From positions 1,635,593 to 1,699,592 of the forward strand of contig GG704596.1 in assembly GCA_000161775.1 (NCBI GenBank): 64,000 nt of DNA. Reading direction: 5' to 3'. Position 1 is the stretch's first letter; every line of letters starts with the position of its first letter. The notes under the pieces are model-generated. The model did not search any database, had not been told where the DNA came from, and worked only from the letters and a program-made list of their open reading frames with translations. The DNA is from Ruegeria lacuscaerulensis ITI-1157 (GTDB taxonomy: Bacteria > Pseudomonadota > Alphaproteobacteria > Rhodobacterales > Rhodobacteraceae). Both the position numbers and the translations under genes were made by a program. Positions 8,558-16,907 of the stretch are shown one piece after another.

Positions 8558-9211
8558 TCAGGTTGTCGGTTTTTCGGCGACTAAGGCCAGATTGTTTGCG
8601 GGCATTTCGACGGCCTGCACCAGTTCCAGCCCTGCACCCTGCATCAGGTCGATCGTGTCGAAATCGTCCTTGTAGCCGATTTTCGGGTCCCGCGCGGTCA
8701 GGGTGGCATGAAATCTGGCATCGCCTTCGCTGGTCAGTTCCCCGGCCCGCATGAACGGGCCATACAGGACGAAACGCCCGCCCGGGGCAAGGGCGCGGGC
8801 GGTCTCGGCGATGATGGCCTCTGCCTCGGGCTGGCTGATGAGGTGCAGCAGGTTGATCAGCACGATCAGGTCCTGTCCGCCGTGCCGGTCCGCCCAGCCA
8901 CGCTGGGTCGCGTCCAGCGCGATGGCCGGGGCCACGTTCGGCAGGTCGCTTGCATAGTCGTCGATGCTGGCGCGCCGCGCGGCGTCGATCTCGGTCGGCT
9001 GCCATTCGAGCCCGGGCAGCCGTTCCGCAAAAGCGGCCACGTGCTGGCCTGTGCCGCTGGCCAGTTCCAGCGCGCGGCCTCGGTCGGGGGCGACTTCGGA
9101 TAGCAGAGCGCACAGGTGTACGACGTTCCTGCTGGCAGCCGGGGCGACCAGCCGGGCGCCTTCGCCCGGAGTGGCGACGCTTGCGTTTGGGGGGAGGGGC
9201 CGCCGGGTCAT
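8558..9211 (-). CDS. DUF938 SAM-dependent methyltransferase-like protein
   Basis: A 217-residue protein. ATG 9209-9211 overlaps the stop of the upstream FAD oxidoreductase gene (ATGA), indicating translational coupling. It matches the DUF938 family: the PNASVATPGEGARLVAPAASRN opening is split by the normal N-terminal spacing, followed by the SAM-binding LELASGTGQH (about 48-57) and the NLLHLIS segment. DUF938 proteins are class I methyltransferase-fold proteins, and the substrate is not established. It is the last gene of a three-gene overlapping operon with a DadA-like oxidase and an aldo/keto reductase. Confidence 0.85.
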   Translation of the reverse strand: MTRRPLPPNASVATPGEGARLVAPAASRNVVHLCALLSEVAPDRGRALELASGTGQHVAAFAERLPGLEWQPTEIDAARRASIDDYASDLPNVAPAIALDATQRGWADRHGGQDLIVLINLLHLISQPEAEAIIAETARALAPGGRFVLYGPFMRAGELTSEGDARFHATLTARDPKIGYKDDFDTIDLMQGAGLELVQAVEMPANNLALVAEKPTT

Positions 9212-10275
9212 GATCGCAGCCGCGCAGGGGACAGCGCCGTAACGATCTCGGGCGGCAGCTCGGGCGTCAGGCCCAGCGCCAGGTCGGCGACCAGCCGCGC
9301 GGCCGCAGGCGCGGTCTGAAACCCATAGCCACCCTGCGCGGCCGACCAGACAAAGCTGGCATCCGCCGGATCCGGCCCCAGAACCAATGTGCCGTCGGGC
9401 GCAAAGCTGCGCAGACCGGCCCAATTGGTTTCCACCCGCACAACCGGGCAGGTGACCATTTCTTCGTACCGCGCCAACCCCGCGGCCAGCACCATGTCAT
9501 CGGCCCAGGCGTCCTGCGGCGCAACCGCGTCGGCGTCGGCCGGAGACACCAGCAGCTTGCCGGCGTCGGGCTTGGCATACCAGGTCTCGCCCGCGCCCAG
9601 CATCATGGGCCAGTGGCGCAGGTCATGGCCGCCGGGCGCTGGCAGGCGCGCCATCGAGCGACGGCGCGGCGTGATCCCGATCGGGGCGATCCCCGCCATC
9701 GCCGCGACCTCGTCCACCCAGGCGCCTGCCGCGTTGACGATGGTGCGGGCCTCAAATTCCTGCTCTGCCGTCACGATCCAGTGCCCGGCCTTGCGGATAC
9801 CCGTCACCGCCTGCTTGGTCAGGACGGTCCCGCCATTGGCACGGATCGTGCGGGCGAAGTCCTGCAGGACGCGGTCGGTGTCGATGTCATACGCTGCTTC
9901 GCTGAGGGCTGCGCGGGTCACCGTTTCGGGATTCAGAATCGGGACGCGCGCCAGTGCCTCTGAGATCGGGATTTCCGTCATGCCCAATTCCGCCAAGTCC
10001 AGGGCGAACTGATCGGCCTGATCCTGCTTGGCCAACAGCATCAGACCGCGCGGCGTCAGGTATCCGTTGTCGGCAAAGAACCCGGCACTGGCCCTGTTCA
10101 ATGCAACTACAGAGGCGGGGCCATAGCCCTCCTCGAACAGCGCGGCCGAGCGCCCCGAGGCGTGGTAGCCCAACGCGTCCTCGGCCTCGAGAACCGTGAC
10201 CGAGCCGTGTTCCGACAGGCGCGCGCCCGCGCTCAGCCCGGCGACGCCGCCGCCGATGACCAGAAAGTCGATCAT
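9208..10275 (-). CDS. DAO-family FAD-dependent oxidoreductase (D-amino acid dehydrogenase-like)
   Basis: A 355-residue flavoprotein with an N-terminal FAD motif VIGGGVAGLSAGARL (about 6-20) and the DAO-family C-terminal segment GYGFQTAPAAARLVADL that closes the FAD site. The A-S-G-R-S-A-A-L pattern at about 40-47 (YHASGRSAALFEEGYG) resembles D-arginine/D-amino-acid dehydrogenases, which deaminate D-amino acids to 2-oxo acids. No signal peptide is seen, so it should be cytoplasmic or peripheral at the inner membrane. It overlaps its neighbours by 4 bp on each side, within an operon with aldo/keto reductase and DUF938 genes. Confidence 0.82.
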   Translation of the reverse strand: MIDFLVIGGGVAGLSAGARLSEHGSVTVLEAEDALGYHASGRSAALFEEGYGPASVVALNRASAGFFADNGYLTPRGLMLLAKQDQADQFALDLAELGMTEIPISEALARVPILNPETVTRAALSEAAYDIDTDRVLQDFARTIRANGGTVLTKQAVTGIRKAGHWIVTAEQEFEARTIVNAAGAWVDEVAAMAGIAPIGITPRRRSMARLPAPGGHDLRHWPMMLGAGETWYAKPDAGKLLVSPADADAVAPQDAWADDMVLAAGLARYEEMVTCPVVRVETNWAGLRSFAPDGTLVLGPDPADASFVWSAAQGGYGFQTAPAAARLVADLALGLTPELPPEIVTALSPARLRS

Positions 10276-11210
10276 GTGGCCTCCTCGAGCCTGTCGGTGG
10301 CGGGTGGCGGCGATACGCTGAGCGCGCTGATGCGGGCATAAAGATCGGGGAACATGTCGAAGGTCAGTGCGGCCAGCGACGGCTCCAGCTGTTCGCGGCT
10401 GCGCGCCGAAATGATGGGGGTCGGCGCATAGGGGCTGGCCGCGACCCAGGCCACCGCCAACGTCGCCGGATCGACCCCGGTTTCGGCCGCCAAATCGGCC
10501 AACCGGGTCGCGGTTTCGGCCATCCAGTCGGCCCCGTAGCGGCTGGCATAGCGTTCATCTTCGGCCAGCCGCCCGCCGCCGCCGCGCGCGTATTTGCCGG
10601 TCAGCAGACCGCCGCCCAGCGGAGAATAGGAAAACACGGCGATTCCCTGATCGGAACACATGGGCAGGATCTCGACCTCGGCCTGACGCTTGACGAGATT
10701 GTACATCGGCTGCAACGCGTCGATCGTCAGATCGAACTGCGCGGCGACTTGTACGGCCTTCATCACCTGCCAGGCGGCAAAGTTCGACAGGCCCACATAG
10801 CGGATCTTGCCGGCCTGTTTCAGGCGGGCGAAACACTCCATCGTCTCGGCCAGATCGGTTTCGGGGTCGAACCGGTGCAGGTACAGCAGGTCGATTACGT
10901 CCTGCCCCAGTCGGGCGCGAGAGATGTCGAACTGGCTTTCGATATTCGCCGCACCTGCGCCACCCGTATACCCGACCTTGGTCGCAATCAGCAGATCGTC
11001 GCGCTCGGGGGCGATCATCTGGCCCAGCAAGGTTTCCGAGGCACCATCGGTATAGACATAGGCCGTGTCGAAATGTGCGACCCCTGCGGCCCGGCAGGCA
11101 TCATACATCGCCCGGCTCTGGTCCGCGTCGGCGCGGCCGCCGAACTGCATCGTGCCGAAGGCAAATCCGCGCAGCGGCGCGCCGGTCAGGGTGGTAAGGT
11201 ACTGGGTCAT
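10272..11210 (-). CDS. aldo/keto reductase
   Basis: A 312-residue NADPH-dependent aldo/keto reductase of the (alpha/beta)8 type. The catalytic tetrad is complete: D48, Y53, K78 and H112 (in FDTAYVY, ATKVG and LLYLHRFD). The cofactor region PIISARSREQLEPSL near the C terminus is typical. It is the first gene of a minus-strand operon, and its stop overlaps the start of the FAD oxidoreductase. A weak GGA-type RBS precedes ATG 11208-11210. The natural carbonyl substrate cannot be predicted. Confidence 0.9.
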   Translation of the reverse strand: MTQYLTTLTGAPLRGFAFGTMQFGGRADADQSRAMYDACRAAGVAHFDTAYVYTDGASETLLGQMIAPERDDLLIATKVGYTGGAGAANIESQFDISRARLGQDVIDLLYLHRFDPETDLAETMECFARLKQAGKIRYVGLSNFAAWQVMKAVQVAAQFDLTIDALQPMYNLVKRQAEVEILPMCSDQGIAVFSYSPLGGGLLTGKYARGGGGRLAEDERYASRYGADWMAETATRLADLAAETGVDPATLAVAWVAASPYAPTPIISARSREQLEPSLAALTFDMFPDLYARISALSVSPPPATDRLEEAT

Positions 11211-11335
11211 GTCTGCGTCCGATTGGTGGCTGTTGGGAAGAAACGCGGGAACAATCCGTCCCCCTTGTTAAAGCGGGGTTGAATTTGCGCATCAACCCAT
11301 CCAATCCTGTTCTGCAAGTTTTTCAGGAGGCGGAT

Positions 11336-11767
11336 TTGACCGGTGCAGACATTCACCCGATGGCCACGGGGCATATCCCCTCGTATGTAACACAGGCGGA
11401 CGGGAGCGATTTTCTGTTCACCTTCATGGTGTTCTTCACCGTCGGTGTGGTCGTTCTGATCGGGGTCGGGTACCTGACCCTGCATTCGGTGCCGGAAAAG
11501 ATGGCGCATGAAAACAACCATCCGCAGTTTCAATTGGTCGGGATTCTGGCGCTGCTGGCCCTGTTCACCCACAACGGCCTGTTCTGGATCGCGGCGATCC
11601 TGGTGGCGGGCTTCCAGTTTCCGGATTTTTCCGCTCCGCTGCGTTCGATTGCCGATGCCATCCGGTCACTGGCGCCGGACCGCGGCCAGCCACCTGACCC
11701 GGTGGCGCCTTCGGCATCCGTGACCGATCAGGGTGCGCGCACTGGCGGGGGGCCGGCCGATGCTTGA
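11336..11767 (+). CDS. DUF3302 (YiaW-like) inner-membrane protein
   Basis: About 143 residues if started at TTG 11336, which has AGGAGG at 11325-11330 with five-base spacing; an in-frame ATG at 11360 has no RBS. Two transmembrane segments flank the motif LHSVPEKMAHENNHP (about 47-61), which matches LHDIPYLIAKKRNHP of E. coli YiaW (DUF3302). The C-terminal 45 residues are proline- and alanine-rich and probably cytoplasmic. It overlaps the downstream HlyD-family gene by 8 bp, the same pairing as yiaW-yiaV in enterobacteria. Function of the pair is unknown; a membrane-stress or efflux role is only a guess. Confidence 0.78.
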   Translation: MTGADIHPMATGHIPSYVTQADGSDFLFTFMVFFTVGVVVLIGVGYLTLHSVPEKMAHENNHPQFQLVGILALLALFTHNGLFWIAAILVAGFQFPDFSAPLRSIADAIRSLAPDRGQPPDPVAPSASVTDQGARTGGGPADA

Positions 11768-12992
11768 AACACTGATGTGCGCGCTGGTCACCGTGCTGCC
11801 GGATTTCCTGTTTCGCAGGTTCGTGCAGGGCAAGCGGATCGGGCATGAAATCACCCTGTTCACCATGTGGTACGAGCTGCGCTGGGGCCTGACCACCTGC
11901 GCGATCCTCGCGCTGACCGTGATCACCACGCTGTTCTACTTTCACCCGGCCAGCAAGACCGCGGCGTCGTATTTCCGCACGGTGACGATTCTGCCGCAGC
12001 TGGGCGGGCGGGTGTCCGAGGTCTATGTGACCAACAACCAGACCGTCACCGCAGGGCAGCCGATCTTCCGGATCGAGGATTTCACCCAGAAGGCCCAGGT
12101 CGAGGCGGCCCATGCGCAGATCGCCCAGATCCAGGCCTCGTTGAAAGTGGCCGAGACCGATCTGGCCGAAGCTGAGGCCGGCATTGCGGCGGCCAAGGCC
12201 GCGCTGGATCAGGCCCTTGAGGACCTCGAGCGCAACACGACCCTGCGCGACGAAGGCTCCAGCGCCGTTCGGCTGGCCGAGATCGACCGGCTGGAAAACC
12301 TGGTGGCCGAGCGTCAGGCCCAGGTGCGCGCGGCCGAGTCGAAGAAGGCGGCCGTGGTCCAGCAGATCGAGGAACTGATCCCCGCCCAACTGGCCAGCGC
12401 CAACGCGCAGCTGGACGCGGCTTTGGCCGAGTTGGACAAGACGGTCGTCAGTGCCGGCGTGACCGGCCGGGTCGAGCAGTTCGGGCTGCAGGTCGGCGAC
12501 TATGTCAGCCCGCTTCTGCGTCCGGCGGGCATTCTTGTGCCTTCAACCTCTGGGCGAAACCGGTTCCAGGCCGCGTTCAACCAGATGAGCGCACAGGTGA
12601 TCAAACCCGGCATGATCGGAGAGCTGGGCTGCTTGACCAAGCCGTTCACGGTGATCCCGGTCGTGGTGGTGCAGGTGCAGGACGTGATCCCATCGGGGCA
12701 GATCCGGCCCACGGACGAGTTGCGCGACGTGCAGGCCAATACCAATCCGGGCTCGATCCTCGTCTATCTCGAGCCGCTGTATGACGGCGTGGCCGACACG
12801 GTTCCGCCGGGCAGCAACTGCTTGGCCAATGTCTATACCGACAATCACCACAAGCTCGAGGACGAAGACCTGGGGTTCTGGCAGAGGGCCTTTTACCATG
12901 TCGTCGACACGATCGGTGTCGTGCATGCAGCGGGCCTGCGCCTGCGGCTGATCCTGATGCCGGTCAACACATTGGTGCTCAGCGGGCACTAG
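11760..12992 (+). CDS. HlyD-family membrane fusion protein (YiaV-like)
   Basis: A 410-residue periplasmic adaptor. ATG 11760 lies inside the end of the DUF3302 gene. One N-terminal transmembrane helix (about 42-62) is followed by a first half-lipoyl segment (LGGRVSEVYVTNNQTVTAGQPIFRIED, split across about 80-107), a long coiled coil (about 110-220, rich in A/E/Q heptads), and the second half-lipoyl GRVEQFGLQVGDYV. It ends in a short hydrophobic stretch. No ABC or RND pump and no outer-membrane channel are encoded next to it, so it probably works with the DUF3302 protein or a distant partner, as YiaV/YibH are thought to. Confidence 0.85.
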   Translation: MLETLMCALVTVLPDFLFRRFVQGKRIGHEITLFTMWYELRWGLTTCAILALTVITTLFYFHPASKTAASYFRTVTILPQLGGRVSEVYVTNNQTVTAGQPIFRIEDFTQKAQVEAAHAQIAQIQASLKVAETDLAEAEAGIAAAKAALDQALEDLERNTTLRDEGSSAVRLAEIDRLENLVAERQAQVRAAESKKAAVVQQIEELIPAQLASANAQLDAALAELDKTVVSAGVTGRVEQFGLQVGDYVSPLLRPAGILVPSTSGRNRFQAAFNQMSAQVIKPGMIGELGCLTKPFTVIPVVVVQVQDVIPSGQIRPTDELRDVQANTNPGSILVYLEPLYDGVADTVPPGSNCLANVYTDNHHKLEDEDLGFWQRAFYHVVDTIGVVHAAGLRLRLILMPVNTLVLSGH

Positions 12993-13053
12993 CCGCGTGA
13001 GGGGATCTGCGCTCGCGCCATTGTGTCTGGTCAAAACCGGGAACGCAGGCTAG

Positions 13054-13680
13054 GTGCCGCGCATGTTCGATGCACAGATCCGCCCCATTATTGATCCGGT
13101 GCTGAACGCGCAGGGGCGCGTTCTGGCCCGGTTGGGCTTTACCGCCAACCAGATCACGCTGATCGGGCTGGGGCTGGGGCTGCTGGCCTGCGGTCTGATC
13201 GCCGCGGGGGAAAGCCTGTGGGCCTTGCTCCCGCTGCTGGTGTCGCGCCTGGCCGACGGGCTGGATGGCGCCGTGGCCCGCGCGCGGGGCGGCACCGATT
13301 TCGGCGGCTATCTGGATATCACCTGCGATTTCCTGTTCTACGGCGCGGTCCCGTTCGCGTTCGTCGTCGCCGACCCTGCGGCCAACGGCTTGGCCGGGAC
13401 CTTTCTGCTGCTGTCTTTCTACGTCAACGGCACCAGCTTTCTGGGCTTTGCCCTGCTGGCCGACCGACACGGTCTGAAGTCCGCGGCACGGGGGAAGAAG
13501 GCGCTGTATTTCACCGGCGGTCTGCTGGAAGGCACCGAGACGATCGCTTTCCTGGTTCTGCTTTGCCTGCTGCCGCAGGCATTCGCGCCCATGGCCTGGG
13601 TGTTCGGGGGGCTGTGTTTCCTGACGGCGGCGTCGCGGGTTCTTCTGGCCTGGCGCAGTTTTCAGGACAAAGGGCAATAA
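13054..13680 (+). CDS. CDP-alcohol phosphatidyltransferase family protein
   Basis: A 208-residue integral membrane enzyme. The CDP-alcohol phosphatidyltransferase signature is complete: D68-x2-D71-G72-x2-A75-R76-x7-G84-x3-D88-x3-D92, the di-metal site that transfers a phosphatidyl group from a CDP-lipid to an alcohol. About five to six hydrophobic segments are visible. GTG 13054 is used; ATG 13063 is an equally possible start. It could make phosphatidylglycerol phosphate, phosphatidylcholine or another head-group lipid; the sequence does not decide. A strong bidirectional terminator follows. Confidence 0.85.
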   Translation: MPRMFDAQIRPIIDPVLNAQGRVLARLGFTANQITLIGLGLGLLACGLIAAGESLWALLPLLVSRLADGLDGAVARARGGTDFGGYLDITCDFLFYGAVPFAFVVADPAANGLAGTFLLLSFYVNGTSFLGFALLADRHGLKSAARGKKALYFTGGLLEGTETIAFLVLLCLLPQAFAPMAWVFGGLCFLTAASRVLLAWRSFQDKGQ

Positions 13681-13681
13681 A

Positions 13682-13707
13682 AAAGCCCGCCGAATGGGGC
13701 GGGCTTT
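13682..13707. terminator. bidirectional rho-independent terminator
   Basis: Ten-base-pair stem AAAGCCCGCC (13682-13691) with GGCGGGCTTT (13698-13707), with A and T tracts on the two sides. It lies between the convergent CDP-alcohol transferase and BMP-protein genes and can serve both. Confidence 0.88.
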
Positions 13708-13728
13708 ACTGTGCTTTTGCCATCCGGC

Positions 13729-14802
13729 TTACTGCGGAATTTCGCCTTCCAGGCCTTCGACATAGAAGTTCATGCCGGCCAGCGTGCCGTCATCGGCCAC
13801 TTCGCCCTCGGCCAGCCAGGCGCTACCGTCCTGCTTTTTCAGCGGGCCGGTGAAGGGATGGTATTCGCCCGATGCGATCGCGTCCTTTAGCGCCAGAGCT
13901 TCGGCCTTGACGTCGGCCGGAACGGCCTCGGAGATCTCGCCGATCTCGACCATGCCTTCCTTGATGCCGTGCCAGGTGTTCACGCTTTCCCAGGTACCGT
14001 CCATGACCGCCTGGGTGCGCGCGATGTAGTAGGGCGCCCAGTTGTCGATGATCGAGCTGACGCGCGGCAGCGGAGCGTATTCGCTCATGTCCGAGGCCTG
14101 CCCGAAGGTGATGACGTTGCCGGCCTCTTGCGCGGCGGCCTGCGGCGCGGTCGAGTCGGTGTGCTGCAGGATCACGTCGGCGCCCTGTTCGATCAGAACC
14201 TTGGCGGCGTCGGCCTCTTTCGCCGGGTCGAACCAGGTGTAGGCCCAGACGATCTTGAACTGCACGTCCGGGTTGACCTTTTTCGCATGGATATAGGCCG
14301 AGTTGATGCCGCGGATCACTTCGGGGATCGGGTAGGACCCGATATAGCCGATAATGTTCGACTTGGTCATGCGCCCGGCGATGGTGCCCTGCACGGCGCG
14401 GCCTTCATAGAAGCGGGCCGAATAGACCGACACGTTCGGCGCGGTCTTGTAGCCGGTGGCGTGTTCGAATTTCACGTTCGGGAATTTCTTGGCCACGTTG
14501 ATGGTCGGGTCCATGTAGCCGAACGAGGTGGTAAAGATCAGATCGGCCCCTTCCAGCGCCATCTGGGTCATCACACGCTCGGCATCCGGGCCTTCTGGGA
14601 CGGATTCCACATACACGGTTTCGACCTTGTCACCGAAATGCTTCTCGACCGCCTGGCGGCCCTTGTCGTGTTCATAGGTCCAGCCGCCGTCGCCGACCGG
14701 GCCGACATAGACAAAGCCGACCTTGGTCTTGTCTTCGGCCATGGCGCCCGTCGCCAGGCCCAGTGCCATCGCGGCGCTGGCCAGAAGTGAAGTGAATTTC
14801 AT
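13729..14802 (-). CDS. BMP-family ABC transporter substrate-binding protein (purine/nucleoside)
   Basis: A 357-residue periplasmic binding protein. ATG 14800-14802 is preferred over an in-frame ATG 15 bases upstream because GGGGAG sits 8 bases before it and the signal peptide (cleavage after AMA, about 22) then starts directly. The mature protein begins with the BMP/PnrA pattern VGFVYVGPVGDGGWTYEHD. BMP proteins bind purine nucleosides or related compounds. It is the last gene of a minus-strand operon starting with xdhABC and including an ATPase and two permeases, so its ligand is probably a purine or its nucleoside feeding xanthine dehydrogenase. Confidence 0.9.
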   Translation of the reverse strand: MKFTSLLASAAMALGLATGAMAEDKTKVGFVYVGPVGDGGWTYEHDKGRQAVEKHFGDKVETVYVESVPEGPDAERVMTQMALEGADLIFTTSFGYMDPTINVAKKFPNVKFEHATGYKTAPNVSVYSARFYEGRAVQGTIAGRMTKSNIIGYIGSYPIPEVIRGINSAYIHAKKVNPDVQFKIVWAYTWFDPAKEADAAKVLIEQGADVILQHTDSTAPQAAAQEAGNVITFGQASDMSEYAPLPRVSSIIDNWAPYYIARTQAVMDGTWESVNTWHGIKEGMVEIGEISEAVPADVKAEALALKDAIASGEYHPFTGPLKKQDGSAWLAEGEVADDGTLAGMNFYVEGLEGEIPQ

Positions 14803-14837
14803 CGAGTTACTCCCCAAGTTGGTTCAGTTGGCCCCGC

Positions 14838-15758
14838 CTAGTGCGAGGCATGGAAGATGCGGCCCAGTGAGGCAGGTGCCCTGCTCTTGTCGGCCGAAAG
14901 GATCACGAGCACAAGGATCGTAATGATGTAGGGCGACATTGCCAGATACTCGACGGGGATGGCAACGCCCGCCGCCTGCAAATTCAGCTGCAGAACGGTG
15001 ATGCCGCCGAACAGATAGGCACCTAGAAGCGCCCGCCATGGTTTCCAGCTTGCGAAAACCACCAGCGCGAGTGCAATCCAGCCCACGCCTGCGGTCATGC
15101 CCTCGGTCCACTGCGGCACCCGGATCAGACTGATATAGGCCCCGCCCAGCCCGGCGCAGGCGCCGCCGAACAGGATGGCCAGAATACGGATCCGGATCAC
15201 CTTGTAGCCCAGCGCATGGGCGGCATCGTGGTTTTCCCCCACCGCGCGCAGGATCAGGCCCGCGCGGGTGTATTTCAACATCGCCCACACCCCTGCGGTC
15301 AGCGCGATGCCGACGTACAGGATCGGATCATGCTGGAACAGGATGGGGCCGATCACCGGAAGGTCGCTCAGGACGGGGATGTGGATGTCGCCCATGCTGG
15401 GCGGCTTGATGCCCACGTAGCTTTGCCCCAACAGCGCGCTGAGACCCAGGCCGAACAGCGTCAGCGCCAGTCCGCTGGCCACCTGGTTTGCCAGTGCGAA
15501 CTGGGTCAGCAGAACGAAAAGCAGCGACAACAGCGCGCCGCCGATGGCCGCCGCTACGAAACCCAGCCAAGGCGAGCCTGTCTCGACCGAGACCGCAAAG
15601 CCGCTGATCGCGCCCACGATCATCATGCCCTCGACGCCGAGGTTCAGCACGCCGGCCTTCTCGACGACCAGCTCTCCGATCGCGGCCAGCAACAGCGGGG
15701 TGGCCGCCACCATAAGCGAGGCGATCAGCAGAATGGGGTTGATTTCACCAAGGTTCAT
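14838..15758 (-). CDS. ABC transporter permease (NupQ/YufQ type)
   Basis: A 306-residue multi-spanning inner-membrane protein of the BPD_transp_2 (sugar/nucleoside) permease family, with about eight to nine hydrophobic segments. The motif VLNLGVEGMMIVGAISGF (about 36-53) is characteristic of BMP-type nucleoside permeases, as is GENHDAAHALGYKV (about 195-208) in the cytoplasmic loop contacting the ATPase. It lies 3 bases after the first permease gene and 35 bases before the BMP gene, as one operon. Confidence 0.9.
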   Translation of the reverse strand: MNLGEINPILLIASLMVAATPLLLAAIGELVVEKAGVLNLGVEGMMIVGAISGFAVSVETGSPWLGFVAAAIGGALLSLLFVLLTQFALANQVASGLALTLFGLGLSALLGQSYVGIKPPSMGDIHIPVLSDLPVIGPILFQHDPILYVGIALTAGVWAMLKYTRAGLILRAVGENHDAAHALGYKVIRIRILAILFGGACAGLGGAYISLIRVPQWTEGMTAGVGWIALALVVFASWKPWRALLGAYLFGGITVLQLNLQAAGVAIPVEYLAMSPYIITILVLVILSADKSRAPASLGRIFHASH

Positions 15759-15761
15759 GGG

Positions 15762-16844
15762 TCACGCCACCTCGCTGCGGGCCGCACGGATGCGGTAGTT
15801 GGTCAATAGGTCGAAGGCCAGCAGGAAGAACAGCAGCATCCCCTGGAACACCTGAATCGCCGCGGCAGGCAGACCCAACTGAGACTGCGCGATCTCGCCA
15901 CCGATATAGGTCAGCGCCATCAGGCCGCCGGCCAGAAGGATGCCGATGGGATGCAGCCGGCCCAGAAACGCCACGATGATCGCGGTAAACCCGTAGCCCA
16001 CGTTGAAGTCGATGCTGACCACACCCGACGGGCCGGACACTTCGAACATGCCTGCCAGCCCCGCCAGGGCGCCCGAAACCCCCAGGCAGAACAGGATCAG
16101 CCGCGGCGGGTTCACGCCTGCGAATTTTGCGGCACGGGGGGCCTCGCCCGTCAGGCGGATGTGAAAGCCCAGCATGTGCCGGTTCAGCAGGACATAGGCA
16201 AAGATCACCGCGACGAAGGCCGCGACCACGCCCCAGTGCATACCGGACCCCGCGATCAGTTCGGCGTTGTGCGCGGCGTCATAGGATTGCAGGTTCCGCG
16301 AGCCGGGAAAGCCAAAGCCCTCGGGGTTTTTCAGCAGCCCCAGCGAAACCGAGGCCAGCAACTGCTCGGCCACATAAACCAGCATCAACGAGACAAGGAT
16401 CTCGTTGGTGCCGAAGCGCACTTTCAGAAAGGCCGGGATCATCGCCCAGATCCAGCCGCCAAAGGCCCCGGCGAGGACCATCAGCGGGAATATGTACCAG
16501 GCATCCAGCGGATAGAAGGCCAGCCCGACACCCGCGCCGAAGATCGCCCCCATGATGTATTGCCCCTCGGCGCCGATATTCCAGATCCCGGCGCGAAAGC
16601 CCAGCGACAGCCCGATGGCGATCAGGACCAGCGGCGCGCCTTTCACCAGCAATTGAGGCCGGTAGTAGAACGAGAACTCGCCGAACAGGGGCTCCCAGAA
16701 GATCGTGCCGATCGCCTCGACGGGGTTTTTGCCCAAGATGGCGAACAGCAGCCCGCCGAACACCATCGTGGCCACCACCGCCACCAGCGGCGTGGCGTAG
16801 GACCACGCCTTGGACGGCTGTGGCCGTTTCTCCAGCACGATCAT
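15762..16844 (-). CDS. ABC transporter permease (NupP/YufP type)
   Basis: A 360-residue inner-membrane permease, the larger partner of the BMP-type pair. It has a short basic cytoplasmic N terminus, then about eight to ten hydrophobic segments. WNIGAEGQYIMGAIFGAGV (about 108-126) is the family hallmark, and LTGEAPRAAKFAGV (about 238-251) is the coupling loop. It is followed after 3 bases by the second permease. The 63 bases separating it from the ATPase gene hold no other feature. Confidence 0.9.
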   Translation of the reverse strand: MIVLEKRPQPSKAWSYATPLVAVVATMVFGGLLFAILGKNPVEAIGTIFWEPLFGEFSFYYRPQLLVKGAPLVLIAIGLSLGFRAGIWNIGAEGQYIMGAIFGAGVGLAFYPLDAWYIFPLMVLAGAFGGWIWAMIPAFLKVRFGTNEILVSLMLVYVAEQLLASVSLGLLKNPEGFGFPGSRNLQSYDAAHNAELIAGSGMHWGVVAAFVAVIFAYVLLNRHMLGFHIRLTGEAPRAAKFAGVNPPRLILFCLGVSGALAGLAGMFEVSGPSGVVSIDFNVGYGFTAIIVAFLGRLHPIGILLAGGLMALTYIGGEIAQSQLGLPAAAIQVFQGMLLFFLLAFDLLTNYRIRAARSEVA

Positions 16845-16907
16845 CCCGTCATCCCCCTGCCTGTTTCATCTTTGTTGTTTTCTGCGGGCCGCAGGCTGCG
16901 CCGACGT

